A stretch of DNA of 64,000 nt from Warburgia ugandensis. Its lineage: Eukaryota; Streptophyta; Magnoliopsida; Canellales; Canellaceae. Below, in pieces: positions 35,150-48,700 of this stretch; within the stretch, counting starts at the first letter, position 1; each line of letters opens with the position of its first letter. The notes beneath the pieces were generated by a model, which made no database searches, was not told the origin of the DNA, and saw only the letters and a program-made list of their open reading frames with translations. The stretch spans positions 13,842,327 to 13,906,326 of the forward strand of contig CP141137.1 in assembly GCA_035236585.1 (NCBI GenBank), written 5' to 3'. The position numbers and the translations under genes are program-made.

Positions 35150-36552
35150 ATGAAGCCCATCCATCTCAAAGCTGGCGTTCCTTTAGCTTTAACCGCTGCT
35201 GGTCTCATTTTCACAATGATTAGCAGAAGAAAAACGAAACCACTTGCCAAAACTTCAGGCTCTCAAAGTCAATTAGGTTCTGATGATGCTACCCAAGAAG
35301 GATTGAATTCTTTACAAAATTGGGTGAATGGAAATTCAGATGTTGATGCAGGACTTATGATGGGGACCCAAGAATTCGATGATAGAACTAACTTAGAAGA
35401 GGAGATTTCAAGCCTGAAGAGACAGGTTAACGATCTTCGAAGTTGGGAAGAAGAGATTGAGGCATGGCTTCTTCATTACTGTTTCAAGAGAGAGCAAGAA
35501 TCCTCTGTTAATGAGCTTAGAAGCAGATTGGAATTGGAGAATGCCCACGTTAGGTTTCTGGGTCTCAAGATCGAGTCTTGTGAAATCGAGAACCGGAGGC
35601 TCGAGGCTATATTAGATGAATACCCGAAAGTTGTTGAGCAGCTTGAGTCAGCGAAATCGGAGATCAGGCTGCTTCGGAGGAGGATGAAGAGGAGTTTTAG
35701 AATGAACAAACAAGGTTGGAGCCTTCTTAGAGAACAGGCTTCGGTTCTTAGAGCAAGAGAATTGGAGATTTTGAGTAATAATGAAGAGATGAAAAGGATG
35801 GGAAACAGGATCAAAGAGCTAGAGGATGCAGTTATCGAGCTAACGGCAAACATGGATCAGTTACGAAAAGAGAAGGATGAATTGATGGAAAGTGTAGAGC
35901 TTGGAAAGAGACTGAATCTATCAACTTCCGAGGTTTCAGTTCCTTCTCCTTTTTATCATTTATATATGATCATGTTCATCTAATTGTTTTGACAAATGTT
36001 TCTTTTGCTTTGCAGGATCCTGGAGAAGAGAAGACAATGGATGATCCCGAACGACTGGAGTTCGCTACTGATGATCTTCCTACTCAATTACAACACCTTC
36101 GAGATGGCCGCATCAACGAAGTTGAGGAACTGGTTTATCTTCGTTGGATTAATGCATGCTTAAGGCATGAACTCATGAGAAATCAAGACATGCGACCATC
36201 TGGTCAAGAGCCGAAGGAAGAGCAGCAGGAAGAGCAGCTGGCAACAGAATTAGCTGGCAATGATGAAACGGTGCACTTGGATCCAGGATATGATTCAGAA
36301 GGTTCATTGGCTCTGGAGAATGGAGGCACTGGCTTGGATGTTGCTGTCACGAGGCATTCTAGTCCCACAAAGCCAGTTCTGTTTAACAAACTGAAAAGAT
36401 GGGTGAAAGGCAAGGAGAAATTCAGAAGGTCATCTGATGAATACAAATGCCCTGGAAGGTGGTGTGCTTCAGAAGGGGATTTGGAAGATCTCAGAGCCAG
36501 GAAATCTTGTTCTAGTGTAAAACCATCATGTGGAAGGATTAGTATCTCCTAA
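35150..36552 (+). CDS. short CHUP1-like coiled-coil protein
   Basis: Exons 35150-35932 and 36016-36552 (83-bp GT-AG intron, phase 0) give 439 aa. An in-frame ATG at 35063 would add 29 polar residues; I prefer 35150 because the protein then begins MKPIHLKAG followed by a hydrophobic segment (about residues 9-24, VPLALTAAGLIFTMI) and a basic RRK stop-transfer, as in CHUP1-type proteins. A long coiled coil covers about residues 80-260. The family hallmark LRWINACLRHEL starts at 303. A basic segment FNKLKRWVKG lies near the C-terminus. The proline-rich and actin-binding C-terminal half of full-length CHUP1 (about 1000 aa in Arabidopsis) is absent, so this belongs to the shorter plant-specific CHUP1-like proteins. 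CHUP1 anchors chloroplasts to actin; the role of the short members is not established. A SINE sits about 0.2 kb upstream. Confidence 0.85.
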
Positions 36553-38019
36553 TGTCAAATCCCAACAAGGTTGTAAATTTCTCTACTCTTGAAATCCTTG
36601 ATCAGCTCAACACTTCAAATGTTTGTTGGAAACCACAAGGAAATGAATGTACTAATATAACAATTGGTTCTCTTTGATACAATCAGATCTTGCATAAAAC
36701 TGAAGTCCTGCGTGCCACTTTTGACATGTTCTTCCCTGTAGCTGTTCCTCATTCAATGTTCATCTGCCTATCTAGCCATGGCCGTGGACACTGGCAAGAA
36801 AAATTGGGAAAGGCCAATTCATTCTGGCTTAACAAATCTGACCACACTTTTGCCACTTTTGTGTTGCTTGTAAAGTGATATACTGAATTACTTTCTACAT
36901 GGTGCCAAGACAGCTCAACCAAGAGATCAGAGAGCAACCCATGGACAGATGGTCTCTCCAAGGCTTACTGAAAAGCTGACCATTACTTTAATATCTTTCG
37001 CTAAAGTGGAACAATATGAAGACATCATATCTTGATCATCCAAGGTACAAAGTTTTAATTAGGCCGACTTGTGTACTAAAATAGGTGTCTATTCATTAAA
37101 GAAACATTTGATAATGTATTTACCCTGGAACGTAGTGGGAGAGCTGTCATGCCCACTGTAGGCACAGGAGTTCCTTGCAGTCTTCTTTGCTGAAAAAGTT
37201 TTAAAGCATATCACCATAATTAACTATGAAAACAAAGAATCACCACCATGTGTACGGTGGTTAAGCGTCTTAATTTTTGCCCCTTATTGATTGGTCCACT
37301 ATCATCCTAGATCATATGATAACGTCAGGTGTCAAATGGGTGTAATTGTACGGGCTTTTGAAGAGAAAGTGACCACCGTGCATAGGTTGGATTGGCACAT
37401 TTACCTTCTTCTTTTTTTGTTGGAACCGCCTTGGGAACAAGTACCAAAGATGCAAATCAAAGGAAAGAAATGATTTACCAAATGCCATTTCTTGTTTGTA
37501 AGAAACTCGGGAACTAGAAGAGGCATCCTCCTCTAAACCGCTCGAATTGCTAGAGGCATCATTTTCAAGTCTCGTATTGATGGTACCTCAAACTTACATG
37601 TATGCCTCTTAATATCAAAAGGTCTTCTTCTCAAGTTGCCCTGCAGGTTCAGAGTTTTCATCAGATTTGGCCTTTGCACTACTTTCTTAAGCACCAAAAG
37701 TTAGACACTCAGTTTAATTAAGTTGCAGTTTGGTGAAGGTTCACTTCCTTGAGCTTCATCTAAGACAGTTGAGCAGCACGGTTGATTCCCCACTTTCACT
37801 ATTGAAGTGAACATGGTGATAATATAACTTCTGTCTTTATAGATTACTAATCATGTTAGCCAAAAGATAGCATACTTTCATTGCCTATCACCATATTGAT
37901 GCTCTCTCCTTCTAGCTTTCAACCTTCTTAACAGATCTTTATTATTAGGTACTTAACCTTTCCAACCATTCTTCTCTCTTCTACTCCTTGCTAGATAATG
38001 AGTTTATTTATACTCGCAA
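36553..38019. other. 3' flank and intergenic region
   Basis: Includes the probable 3' untranslated region of the CHUP1-like gene. No gene seen beyond it. Confidence 0.5.
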
Positions 38020-38037
38020 AGACAACGTTCTAGTTGT

Positions 38038-38185
38038 CGTTGTGTAACCTTGAGGTTACAGGTTCAAGGTGTGGAAACAGCCTCTTGCAAAATGCAAGGT
38101 AAAACTGCATACTATTGACTCTTGGAATCTACCCCTTCCCCAGACCCTACATATGCAGGAGCTTAGTGTACCAAAGTTGCCCTTT
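38038..38185 (+). mobile_element. tRNA-derived SINE, copy D, 5'-truncated
   Basis: Starts just after the A box (CGTTGTGTAACCTTGAGG), retains the B box (GGTTCAAGGT) and the tail. Imperfect target duplications at 38020-38037 and 38186-38205. Confidence 0.8.
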
Positions 38186-38445
38186 AGACATAACATTCGA
38201 GTTGTGAGACATGACACTTAAGGAACTCAGCAAAATACTCTTTAGAATCCTTGTCTTTAATTTGCAAAGTTGTTTATCTGTTTTTGTTTCCTTCAGCTCC
38301 ATGAAAAATGCTGCATTAGGGAGTCACAAGTTACCAAAAGGGATCCCACCTTTACGCAACTGGCCAATCTATAGTCAATTCAACCCCTCCAAATGAGTTT
38401 TGTTCATTACATATCTACCAATAACAATGTCGTCTTGGCGATGCT

Positions 38446-39512
38446 TGTTAGATCGTTTGTTTTAAAGTTAAAGAAACATTGGTCTCACATTGCCTATCTT
38501 AAAAGAAAACCAAGTACAAGCATCCCTATATAAAGCTTTCCTCCCTTTTACCTTTGTGCATGAAAATTGTGAAATGAGAGTAGGCCTTGGCTGAAATGAG
38601 ATGTATTCATGTTGTATGCCTAACGAGAGAGGTCTAGGTGTGCTGCTTTTTGTTGCAAAGATGGCTACAAGGACTAATTCTCATGTAGGTCCATCTACGT
38701 TCAAAGAGGACTACTGGCAGTTCCTAAAAGGCTAGTCACACATAAGGCACTTGCCTTGCTCCCAAACTGAGGATATCCCTATATAAGGGTCACCGCTAGC
38801 CATTCTACTTGTAGTGTGTGGTTTTTGTTCTTCTAGAGTCTGTCTAGTTAGAGACATTCTTTATTCCCTTCCTTTCTAGAATATGTCCAGTTACAGACAT
38901 TATCTATTCTCTTATCTCCTAGAGTCTTTGCAAATTAAAGACATTGTTTATTCTCCTCTCTTCTCTTCTAGAGTCTGTTCAATTAGATGTATTGTCTACT
39001 TTAGTTGATTAAAAAGTCTACACAGTTAGAGGCATTTTCTTCATGGGTTCTTCCACTTTTGAAGTTTTATGATTCTAGAGTTCAAGTTAGAAAAACGAGA
39101 CTTGGAGATATCTCCTTGTAGCACTCTTGTTTATAGAGTTTCTGAACTTGAGAAGTTCTTCTTGTCTTATCGTTTCTCATTGAAACCTGAGATTATTGAT
39201 CCATTTTATCTTGTTTTGAAGTGATTTGAGTCCTAAACTTTGTCATTCTCTTTAAAGATGCCTTATTGTGATTTGATGACAAACCTTGAAAGATTTTATT
39301 TGAAGGCATTTACCTTAGAGACAAAAGCAAGGACCAATCTTGATTGTGTAGATCAATTAAGGTACAAATGAGTTTGACTTAGTTGAATCTCATATATAGA
39401 GCTGCTATATCTCTTGCACAAATTTGAGAGGCTTCAACCATTTTCAAGAAGATGCTATAGTTGCATATCTAAACTAAGGTTCATCAAATTCAGTTTTATG
39501 CAATTTCTAACA
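38446..39512 (+). mobile_element. probable solo copia-type LTR
   Basis: A 1.07-kb block that starts TGTTAGA and ends TCTAACA (perfect 7-bp inverted ends). Flanks are ATGCT and ATTCT, a 4-of-5 match for a target duplication. It has TATATAA-type boxes near 38530 and 38779 and a TCACATTGCC-like stretch common near the start of copia LTRs. An internal tandem array lies at about 38834-39000. No internal pol region is nearby, so it is taken as a solo LTR. Confidence 0.55.
38834..39000 (+). repeat. four-copy tandem array, 44-48-bp period
   Basis: Diverged units built on TCTAGAGTCTGT, AGTTAGAGACATT and TTTATTCTC, inside the probable solo LTR, just downstream of its second TATA-like box. Confidence 0.7.
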
Positions 39513-40187
39513 ATTCTAGCATTTGAAAAATGGTACTTTTGATTATTAGATCGAATTGTTGAAAACATTGTATCATTAATGGTCCATGTTCAAAGACCAA
39601 GAGTAAATTCATTGGATGCTAGGATCTGTCTTGGTAGCATGATATTGCATGAAATAGGTATTAAATGTGAAAAAATCAGATAAGAATTAACTAGTAGAGA
39701 GTATGTTAACATTGATTGACCCGAACATGACACTATTTTTGGCTTGTCATTTTCGAGTTGACTCGAAAATTATACAAACACGATAAGACTCAACCCTAAT
39801 CTGCTAAATCTGTATTAAGTTTGAGTCATATTATCATGTCATGTGGTGTAGTATTTTGCCTCTCCTAAGTCTGATTAACTTAAGGCGAGGCTTACCAGGA
39901 ATCCTCTTAACTAACCAGGGCCATATGCACCAAAAATCTTCTTCATCAGATGATCCAAATCAATCTTCTCTTTGACTTAATGGTGATGATCTTAACCACT
40001 ACTATTGCGGAGAAATAGATTGTTACAAAAAACTAAACACGGCTTAACTAATGGGAGCTATATGCCCTTCAAATGCATATGATTTTCGGAAATGCCAGAT
40101 TGTTAAGTGGATGGAATTAGTCGTTTCGTTATCCTCATTCTCCCTCCATTTTCGCTCCACTTTTCATCCCCCCTACCTGATCACATC
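39513..40187. other. intergenic region upstream of FKBP gene
   Basis: Presumably contains the FKBP promoter. No TATA box stands out, as is common for photosynthesis-related housekeeping genes. Confidence 0.4.
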
Positions 40188-43100
40188 ATGAACACCTCTG
40201 CTACCCTTAATTTTCTTTCAACTGCTGCTACTACTGAGTCATGGAACTCTCTCTTCGACTTTCACCTCTGTCCGCAAATCCAAGTAAGTCAAAACCCTTA
40301 TCCTCTTTTTCTAATTGATTATCTCTGCTATTTCTTTTCTGTTATTTCTCCCTGAATTTCATGCATGAAAAGGAACGAGTTTTATGGAAACTGGCAGGGA
40401 GGAGACCCTTGAATGGGAAGGTGTCGTTGGTTCCCCGTTGCTGTTCCAATGCTCCATCTCCACCGCCCACATTGCACTTGGAGTCAGAAGGAAGAAGAAA
40501 GTTGATCGCTTCTTTTCTTGCAGCAGGTTACCCTTGTTTCTGTTTCCACGCTTTTCTTCCTTGTCTTTACTTTTCGGTTAAGTCTTTTGCCGCTTTCTGT
40601 GAATGACATTTGGTTTCTTCCATGACTTCACTTCAAAGCTCCTGCGGTACCTTACTTCTTAGTGGTTTAAGTGAAGAGGTGGGAAGCTGGTGTTATTCAC
40701 TTGGAATCTAATTCTTAAGTGAGAAATTCAATTTCTTCATTTGATGTTAGTCATTGTTTAATTTACAATCACACGAAATTGAATTCTCAAGGTTGAACTC
40801 AATCTCATCTTATAACAAAAACAAACACCAAAGCACTCGTTCTCACTTGGGCGGTTCTACTTGAGTTCGCCCCCGTGTTTATTTTGCACAACCATCAGCG
40901 TTACTTTCCTGGTAAAAGGAACTGAGCAGTATTGGGTTCAAGCAATTCATTACTCACTTAAGAATTAGATTTACATAAAGACACAAACCCCACCTTTAAT
41001 CGCATCTTCTTCCAGGAGATTAGCTTTTCTTTTAGCACCCAAAACTACCTTCAAAGCTTTTGGTCTTGGAAGATATTCGATTCATTTAACTTTGCTTTGT
41101 AAGCCTGGCATTTGCAAGATGAATGCTTGCCACCTTAATGCAAACAGTGAGGCATGCCAGTTTTGCTCAATGGGGTTCACCTGCAGTTGATCTACAGGCC
41201 ATTCATCCCATCACTATCCACGTTTTATCTCTAGTAACCCAAGAATTCACTGGTTTGACCTCCAAATAAATATGTTTTGGTTGTTGGACATGGACATCTC
41301 TTCCTTTTCCAAAAACGCATTTTGTTGGGTGCTGGAATTCTCCAAATGGTGTGATTTTTAGTTGCTAGAAGTCTAATGTGGGAGCTATTGGATGAAATGT
41401 TGAGATCAACTGTAGGTGGGTCCCTTCATGTAAAGTTGGCATACCTGACTGTATTTCAATGAGCTCATGACCTACTTAGCCATCCTTCTTTCCACAAATT
41501 TGAACATTTGGTTTTTTTGGTGCATCATTGTAGCATATTCGGAATAAGATAATGATTAACTAGGATAACAGGCAATTCTGCATGAAGTAAGTTGCAGAAA
41601 TAGCTAAAGACAAGACAGCACTCTGTCCTTTAAACAAGATCTAGCAGTCAGGAGTGATCAGAAGTCTGTGGACTGCACAACATCTGCACAATAATCTAAC
41701 ACTTAATGGAGTACTTAACATCAACCGGTTGCAGCAGTTTAGCATGGCAACACATGTACGTAGCAGACTAGCATTGTGCAGAAGGATGGAGTCAACCAAG
41801 ACACAAAGATGATGAGGTCAAAATATTCCTCAACATTGTAGACAGACATCAGAAGTAAGGATGTTTACAAATCTTATCAATGTAGGCAGAGATCGCACAC
41901 AAACACTAAAAAAAGGATAATATTTGCATGTTTTAACAAGCTATAATTCGTTCATAAACACCTTAAAAATGATTTCTAGATCTTAACAAGGGTGAGAGAT
42001 GACCTCTGTTAGTAGTCTAAGATATTTTGTGGGATATTATTGAAGAGCGCTGGTTTGAGAATGGTAGGAGACAAGGTGAAACAATTTTTGGTCTTTGGAA
42101 TGAAAGAAGGATCAGACTGTAGGCCATGATCTAAGAATTTGTGGTTGGGTATGTAGAAGCTGTAAAGAAAAAAGAGATTTACGGAAGGGACCACATCTAG
42201 GATGTACTAGTTGGATAAAACCAGATTTAAAAACTCCATTGGTTGGTTACTTCAAGATACGCTCGAGGGGAAAGGAGTCAATTGGAAAGAGCTTGACAGT
42301 TTGTTTATGCAAACACTTAGAAGAGAAGAGAAAGAGAAGGAAGAGGAGAGAAGCGGGGGAAGAAGAGTCATGCATCCTCTTCCTTATATTGACAATACAA
42401 ATATAATATGCATATCTGTATTGCACATACAGACATGTAACCATATGCGGGATATTCGAACATTATAGAGATTTGCCTCTTGCAATTGTTGCGAGTCAAA
42501 ACCCTACTATGAGAGGGCTGACCAGGTAATGATGACCCGAAAAGATGCAAACGAACATCCTGTTGAATTATTAATATGGAGCAGCAAAAGTTTATAGTAA
42601 ATCAAAGGTTACGTGATGATAGGTGGTTGACACCATTTACCATATACCACCATTGCTTCCTATTGAAGATCTGCTTTTGATGATTGGAGCATACTCTTGG
42701 ACTTGCATTCTACTGTCCTTCTTAGTGTGATTAGGGACATGTTGTATGTCAATCCAGAGCATCGATGAGAATATTCCCAACTGGGCTGTGTATGAATTGG
42801 CATGTGGAAGGGCTTTTGGTTGACAATGGTTGACAATATGTAAACTCTTTCTTGTCCCATGTTGGAAAAGTTTTTAATATGAGATGGCTTTTACTTATGG
42901 ATCTTCTTGTTCCCAGCAAATTCGTATTAGTCTGCTTATTGATCCTTGGGACATAATGTCATAGATTGTTATATATACTGTTGTCTTCTGCATTTGAACA
43001 ATTATAGACATTTCACTCAATAATCATACCTTTATTAATTTCATTTTTATTTTGTATATGGCCTTCACTTTTTATGTCTAATCACTTATCAGCAAGTGCC

Positions 43101-44997
43101 ATTTATGCTTGTGATGGAGCTGGTGCCGTTTCCACAAGTAGAAGAGCTGTAAGATATATTTTACTTTGAACATGTTTTCTATTTCATCCCTCTGTTATAC
43201 AACCTGGTTATCTTAAAGTTATTTTTGTCTGTATTCTCCGCATGTTTTCACAGCTTAAAGCAGCAAAGATACCTGAGAGTGAATTTACAACCCTTCCAAA
43301 TGGTCTGAAGTTAGTATTCTGCTCCTTTTGTCTTCTCTCAGCTTCTTTTTTTTTTCATTTCTCAAACTGTTACTGGTCCGCTACTTTCAGCTCATGGTTG
43401 TAGGGAAACACCAATATGCAATCCTCTTGGTTGATCAAATAATTCTATACATATTTTTTATTTTCTTCGCCAATTCTAGCTAATATCCATTTTTTCCAAG
43501 AGTACTTGGTCCTTTCTCTGTTTTATCTTTATTGTGGAGTATTAGCTGTATAACCATTCCAGGTTTGGACACAAAATATAATTTATGAATTCATCACACT
43601 GTTATGTTCTTGAAGGAGATCAACACTTGCTGCTAAAATTTCTGACCTCAATGCGTGAAATGCATAGGAGAAACTATAATCTTCCACGAGTATCGTGATG
43701 ACACAGATAATAACGGAAAAAGAATGGTACAGCATAGAAATTACAAAGACAGTTAGAAAAATTACCTTCCGTACCAAATTCATTTCCAGCACCATCCTCA
43801 TCTTCCACTGTATCCATAGTTTTTAGAAACACTGATTTAGTCATTGTTCCATTTCTTGAAGTATTGTTTCCGAAGCAAATATGGGACATGACTAGGAAAT
43901 GCATTGATAGAGTATCTGACACTTTCTCCAGAGTTACAGAAATTGGCAAGTTTCATAGACCTATTTATACAACTCCAGAAACCCATTTGTTTGTTTGTTT
44001 AGCAAACTTATTTCTTGGAAATAAACACCCTGTTTCTTGTGTATAAGTACCTACTTTTGTAAAATGTACGGGATATCCAAATTGCTAATATGGTTTTTCC
44101 TGATATGGTATGGGTATTTGTATCTTTTTATCTTTGATTTTATCAAATTGAAAGCTTAGCTTAAAATACAGTTTATAGACATAAACCAAAGCACCTTCTA
44201 GTCAGTGAGTACCTAGAGCTTAAAAAAATTAGTTATAAACTAAAAGACCTAACTCATAAACTGAGAAAAGAATATAATTTGATGGTTCTAGCTTCGGTAA
44301 TCTGCAAGTATCCTGCATTGGGGGATTGATCAGTGACGGACCATAGTGGAGTCACATAGTTGGACTATGCAACACCAATAGGCATCAAGGAGGTTCTTGA
44401 AGCTGAGATATTTGCAGCCAAGATGGGGATTACTCTACCAGAAAGGTTAAGAGTGGCCCTCTTATTACTGAGGGGGGACTCTCAAGTTGCGATTCTGTGT
44501 TTTTCAAACACTCAGTTAGCTGCTATCATGACCCCTCAAAATTCAGACCATCACATTTCGTGTAATGAGAAAGCAGTTAGACTTGCAAGAGAGAGTGGTC
44601 AATCAGATTAATATACAGGTTAACAATTTAAATATTGGACATGAGTGTGGAATGTATACAAATCTCCTTTGGATGCATGTTCTGATCAGATTGGATGAGC
44701 TGTTTCCATCTCTGATCTTGTGCCTACTCCATTCTGGTTTCAGCCGCCTCTGTATAAATTTTGTGACTAAATTGATTGCTGATGAATGGAATTTTGATAC
44801 CTCTCAAAAGGAATATAACCTAAGAAAAGAAATTGTTGCTTCCCTTTCCATAGAAGCCAAGACCCATGGAGACAGAAACCCAATATGATGCTGTTGGGCT
44901 TCCTGTCTTTCTCTGTTCATCTAGCAGGATGTTTGACTACCTCACTCTCTGTCATTGTAAAGTTCTTCTGATCTGATCCATGACTGAATTAAGTCAG

Positions 44998-45081
<84 letters not shown>

Positions 45082-45726
45082 CGACCTCCTCGACGTGAAT
45101 CAAGGATGACATGCACACATGCTTACTGAATGGAAGTGATAGCACTGAAGGAAAAGCAACTTGACACATGACAAAAATGAAAGCACTGTCCAAACACTTT
45201 CAAGATAACTTGTGAGAGGACTTTTTAGAGTGGAGAGATTTTGGGGAGTTTTCCTTCTGCACCCATATTTGTTGTGATTAGACTCATAAGGCTGTTTGTA
45301 AGCAAATTTTAGTGTTGTACAGATTCTTTTGAACTGATTCTCAGAAGTTTTCTGCCAAGAAATTGATGACGTCAAAGAATCTTTTTGATCAAGAAAATGC
45401 AGCTCTATTTCTAGATCGATTTAAAGTAATCACTTCACTTGATTATGAAATGATTTTTATTTATCTGGAGAAATTAAAATTTTTCTTGGAGTGGTCTTAC
45501 CAAATGGCACTTTTATGTGGAAACACTTCCGGAGGTGCAGAACTACTGGAATTTCGTTCTGAAGTCCCATACCTGGTAATGGGAGAATGACTACCGAATG
45601 CAGCCATAGTTGTTCGCTGCACCAGATTTTATTTGTCATAGTTTGTATCCCTTTTCCTTTTTCTGTTTTATGGCTCTTGTCAGCTCTTCCATCATATTTA
45701 TTTAAAGAATTTATCTGTTCAATAAG

Positions 45727-45780
<54 letters not shown>

Positions 45781-48700
45781 AAATTAAGAAAAAGTAAAAA
45801 CAGAACAAAAAACGCTTAAAACTGGAGCACATATTATACTATCATGCCCCAAGTATGATCTTTTGGTTACATGCATGTACGCCAATTAGGAAAGGTGAAA
45901 AGAAAAGAAAACAGAACCAATTTTGAGAGGATAGGGAAATAAAAACCTGGAAACCCAGGTTCAGATATTCAACAAATGTTTGTACAATGATTTTCTTATA
46001 TTTACTTTTCAGCAAATGTTTCTACTGATGCTTTTCTTATATTTATTTGTATTCAGCAATAAGCTATATATTTATACAGCAAAAGTAGAGGTACATTAAA
46101 GCTTGAGGCCACTTAAGGGTCAAAAGACAGTTTTGAAAAGCAATAGGTACTCGCATAGAGACAATCATCTAATTACTTTTTGAATGGGGAAGTTGACATT
46201 GGCATGAAGGAATAATCATCCACTCACAATTTGGTCCTTGTTTAATTGTAGTCTTGGTGGCATTTGAAGATAGTTGCAGGATCTGGGACTTGTGGTCTTG
46301 GATAATGTCTATTTACATCATTTTATGTCTGCAAACATTTGATAAACATTTTGGCCCTCTGGATACGTTTATCCTGACTGTGATATCCTTCATCAGGTAC
46401 TATGACATCAAGGTTGGAGGTGGACCAAAAGCTGTGAAGGGATCACGTGTTGCGGTATGGTTGCAGCCTCTGTTAAGAACCATAAGTTGTAAATTATCTT
46501 TTGAAAACACAATTCTCAAGAGCATCTTTCTGGGACAGTTTGCAATATTCTTTTCAGTTGCAGTACCTGTTAAATTGCATTAGTCACTTCATTTGGATGT
46601 AGTCTTTGCAAACAAATACACATATTTGGCTAATAATAGTGAGTTGTTAACCTTATTGTTAAGTTCTACGAACTTCTGTACTCTCTAAATTTTTTCTAAA
46701 TAACTAGGATTGGGTTTGTATGCATTCTTGACTAAACGTCCTGAGAAATTAATGATCTCTTCAACAATTCTCAGTTGTTAGCAAGAAGGGATGGGCCCCT
46801 TAACCTGATAAAATAGCTATAAACAAAGTTAATAGCAAGAAGGAATGGATGCTGTTTCTTTCTTTTCCAATTGATGAGAGATGAGTTAATAGAAGTAAAG
46901 AACACTGTGTTGGGTTATTTTCATTTGGAACCTGTATTGGAATTGGAGTCAGTTGAAAGATCCATGATGGCAGAAAACAGCCAGTTCATGGAGTTCTGGG
47001 CAAAACATAGCATAGAATATGGTGGACTGCAATCATTTGGCATTTCTAGATCAGTGGCAAATTGATCAACCTGGGGACTGTTAATGGGATATTTATTCAT
47101 GACAAGGTCATAAACAATAAACAATACTCCTCCATATGTTAGAAGGTCAAACCTGTATCAGATGCTGGGTCTAGATCTTGGGCTGCTGTTCTTCTATCAG
47201 TTCAAGCAAGATAGTCTTCTAAATTATCATAGCCAAGATGAGCTATTGTCAATGGGATTTTGGTACGTATTTGTTGACTGGGATTCTCTTATGGTGAAGA
47301 CAATCGAACTCTTGTCCCAGAACTAAGACTGACCACCAAGATCATTTAGGTGAACTATAAATGTTGAGTATGTTCTACATCCTGAATCCTCGTAGATCAT
47401 TGCTTGTAAGTGGAACACCATCAGTTTAAAGTTCTTGTGGCAGTTGGAGGGTTCCTTTCCATGAAAGAGAGGTTGGCACAATAAAAATGACAGTTTTAAT
47501 GAAGTAATATTGCTCTTTGTCATCTTTGGAGGAAGTTTAGATGCATGATGCCTGGTTGGATTAGTCAACAAGGGAGAGGGATTACCGTCACTGCTATCAT
47601 TTCAAGTAATATTCACCGATTAGTTCAGCTGCAATGCCACATTGCTTTCAGTTACAGAAACAATAAAGAATCATTACGGTATACTGTGCTTCTCACTCTC
47701 ATTTACTGATCTGTTTTATTCTATAATCCGTGCCTGTCCATGTACCAGACATGGCAACTTCTCAGAGACCTGACACTTGGACATGGAAAATAAGTAAATA
47801 AACAGTCTTAGTAATAATTTTTTTTATTAATATAGGAGCTTTAATCTTTTAATGTTACTATCAATTAGAGACTTTATTTGGTTAATTTTTCCTAATTCAG
47901 CCTTTGATTTAGTGATTAATTTGATGACAAATCTTTACATTTGCTCTCTTTTTCAGCTGACTGAACTCAGAGGCTTATAATCATCATTTAAGTTTCAAAT
48001 TACATGGATGGCTTATCCATAGGACGGCCTAGTAACTTGATAGTTTTGGATTACATAAGACTGGTATTCTGGATGGCTCATTGATAGAATGTCTTACTAA
48101 AATTACGGTTCGAGTCATTCACAAGGGTCTCTCATTTCTTAGACAGCTCATTTATGTAACAGCCTACAAAGGGACAGTTGTATCAGTAAATAAATGGGTC
48201 CTGGCTATACTTCAATATTTCACTTTTTCTTAAATTAAAATGGAAAGATAGAGACAAAACCATTTGTTTAAATTATATAAGTGGGTCCAACAAAACTTTT
48301 ATAGGAAGCTGGATATGTACTGTTTTGATTTTGGGATTTTGCTAGTGCAACCATGCTGCAAAAGAAGACAAATATATCTATTATTCTATTGCAGGTTCTG
48401 TTTAGGTTACCGAGTTCACAGCAAGTACCATGTCTCATCAAAGGTGTGTGGGTTTCACTGTAGTACATAGTGGGTCATGTTGTATTCCTGCAAAGTCAGC
48501 TGTAACTATACAGTGGCCTCTAGTTTCAACTAAATGTGAAATCATGCAAAATCAACTCTAACTAAATAGTGCCCTCTGGTTTCAACTAAATGTGAAATCA
48601 TGCATGGAAAGCCATCCAGCACAGTTGGTTGCACACATCATGGCGTTTCTCCTCATTATGCTTGTTGGAGGTTCGAGGTGACACTTCCCCCGTATTGGGG

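Noticed and set aside
37246-37264. CCACCATGTGTACGGTGG hairpin
   Set aside because: A five-base-pair stem with a long loop is too weak to call an element; no paired partner was found nearby.
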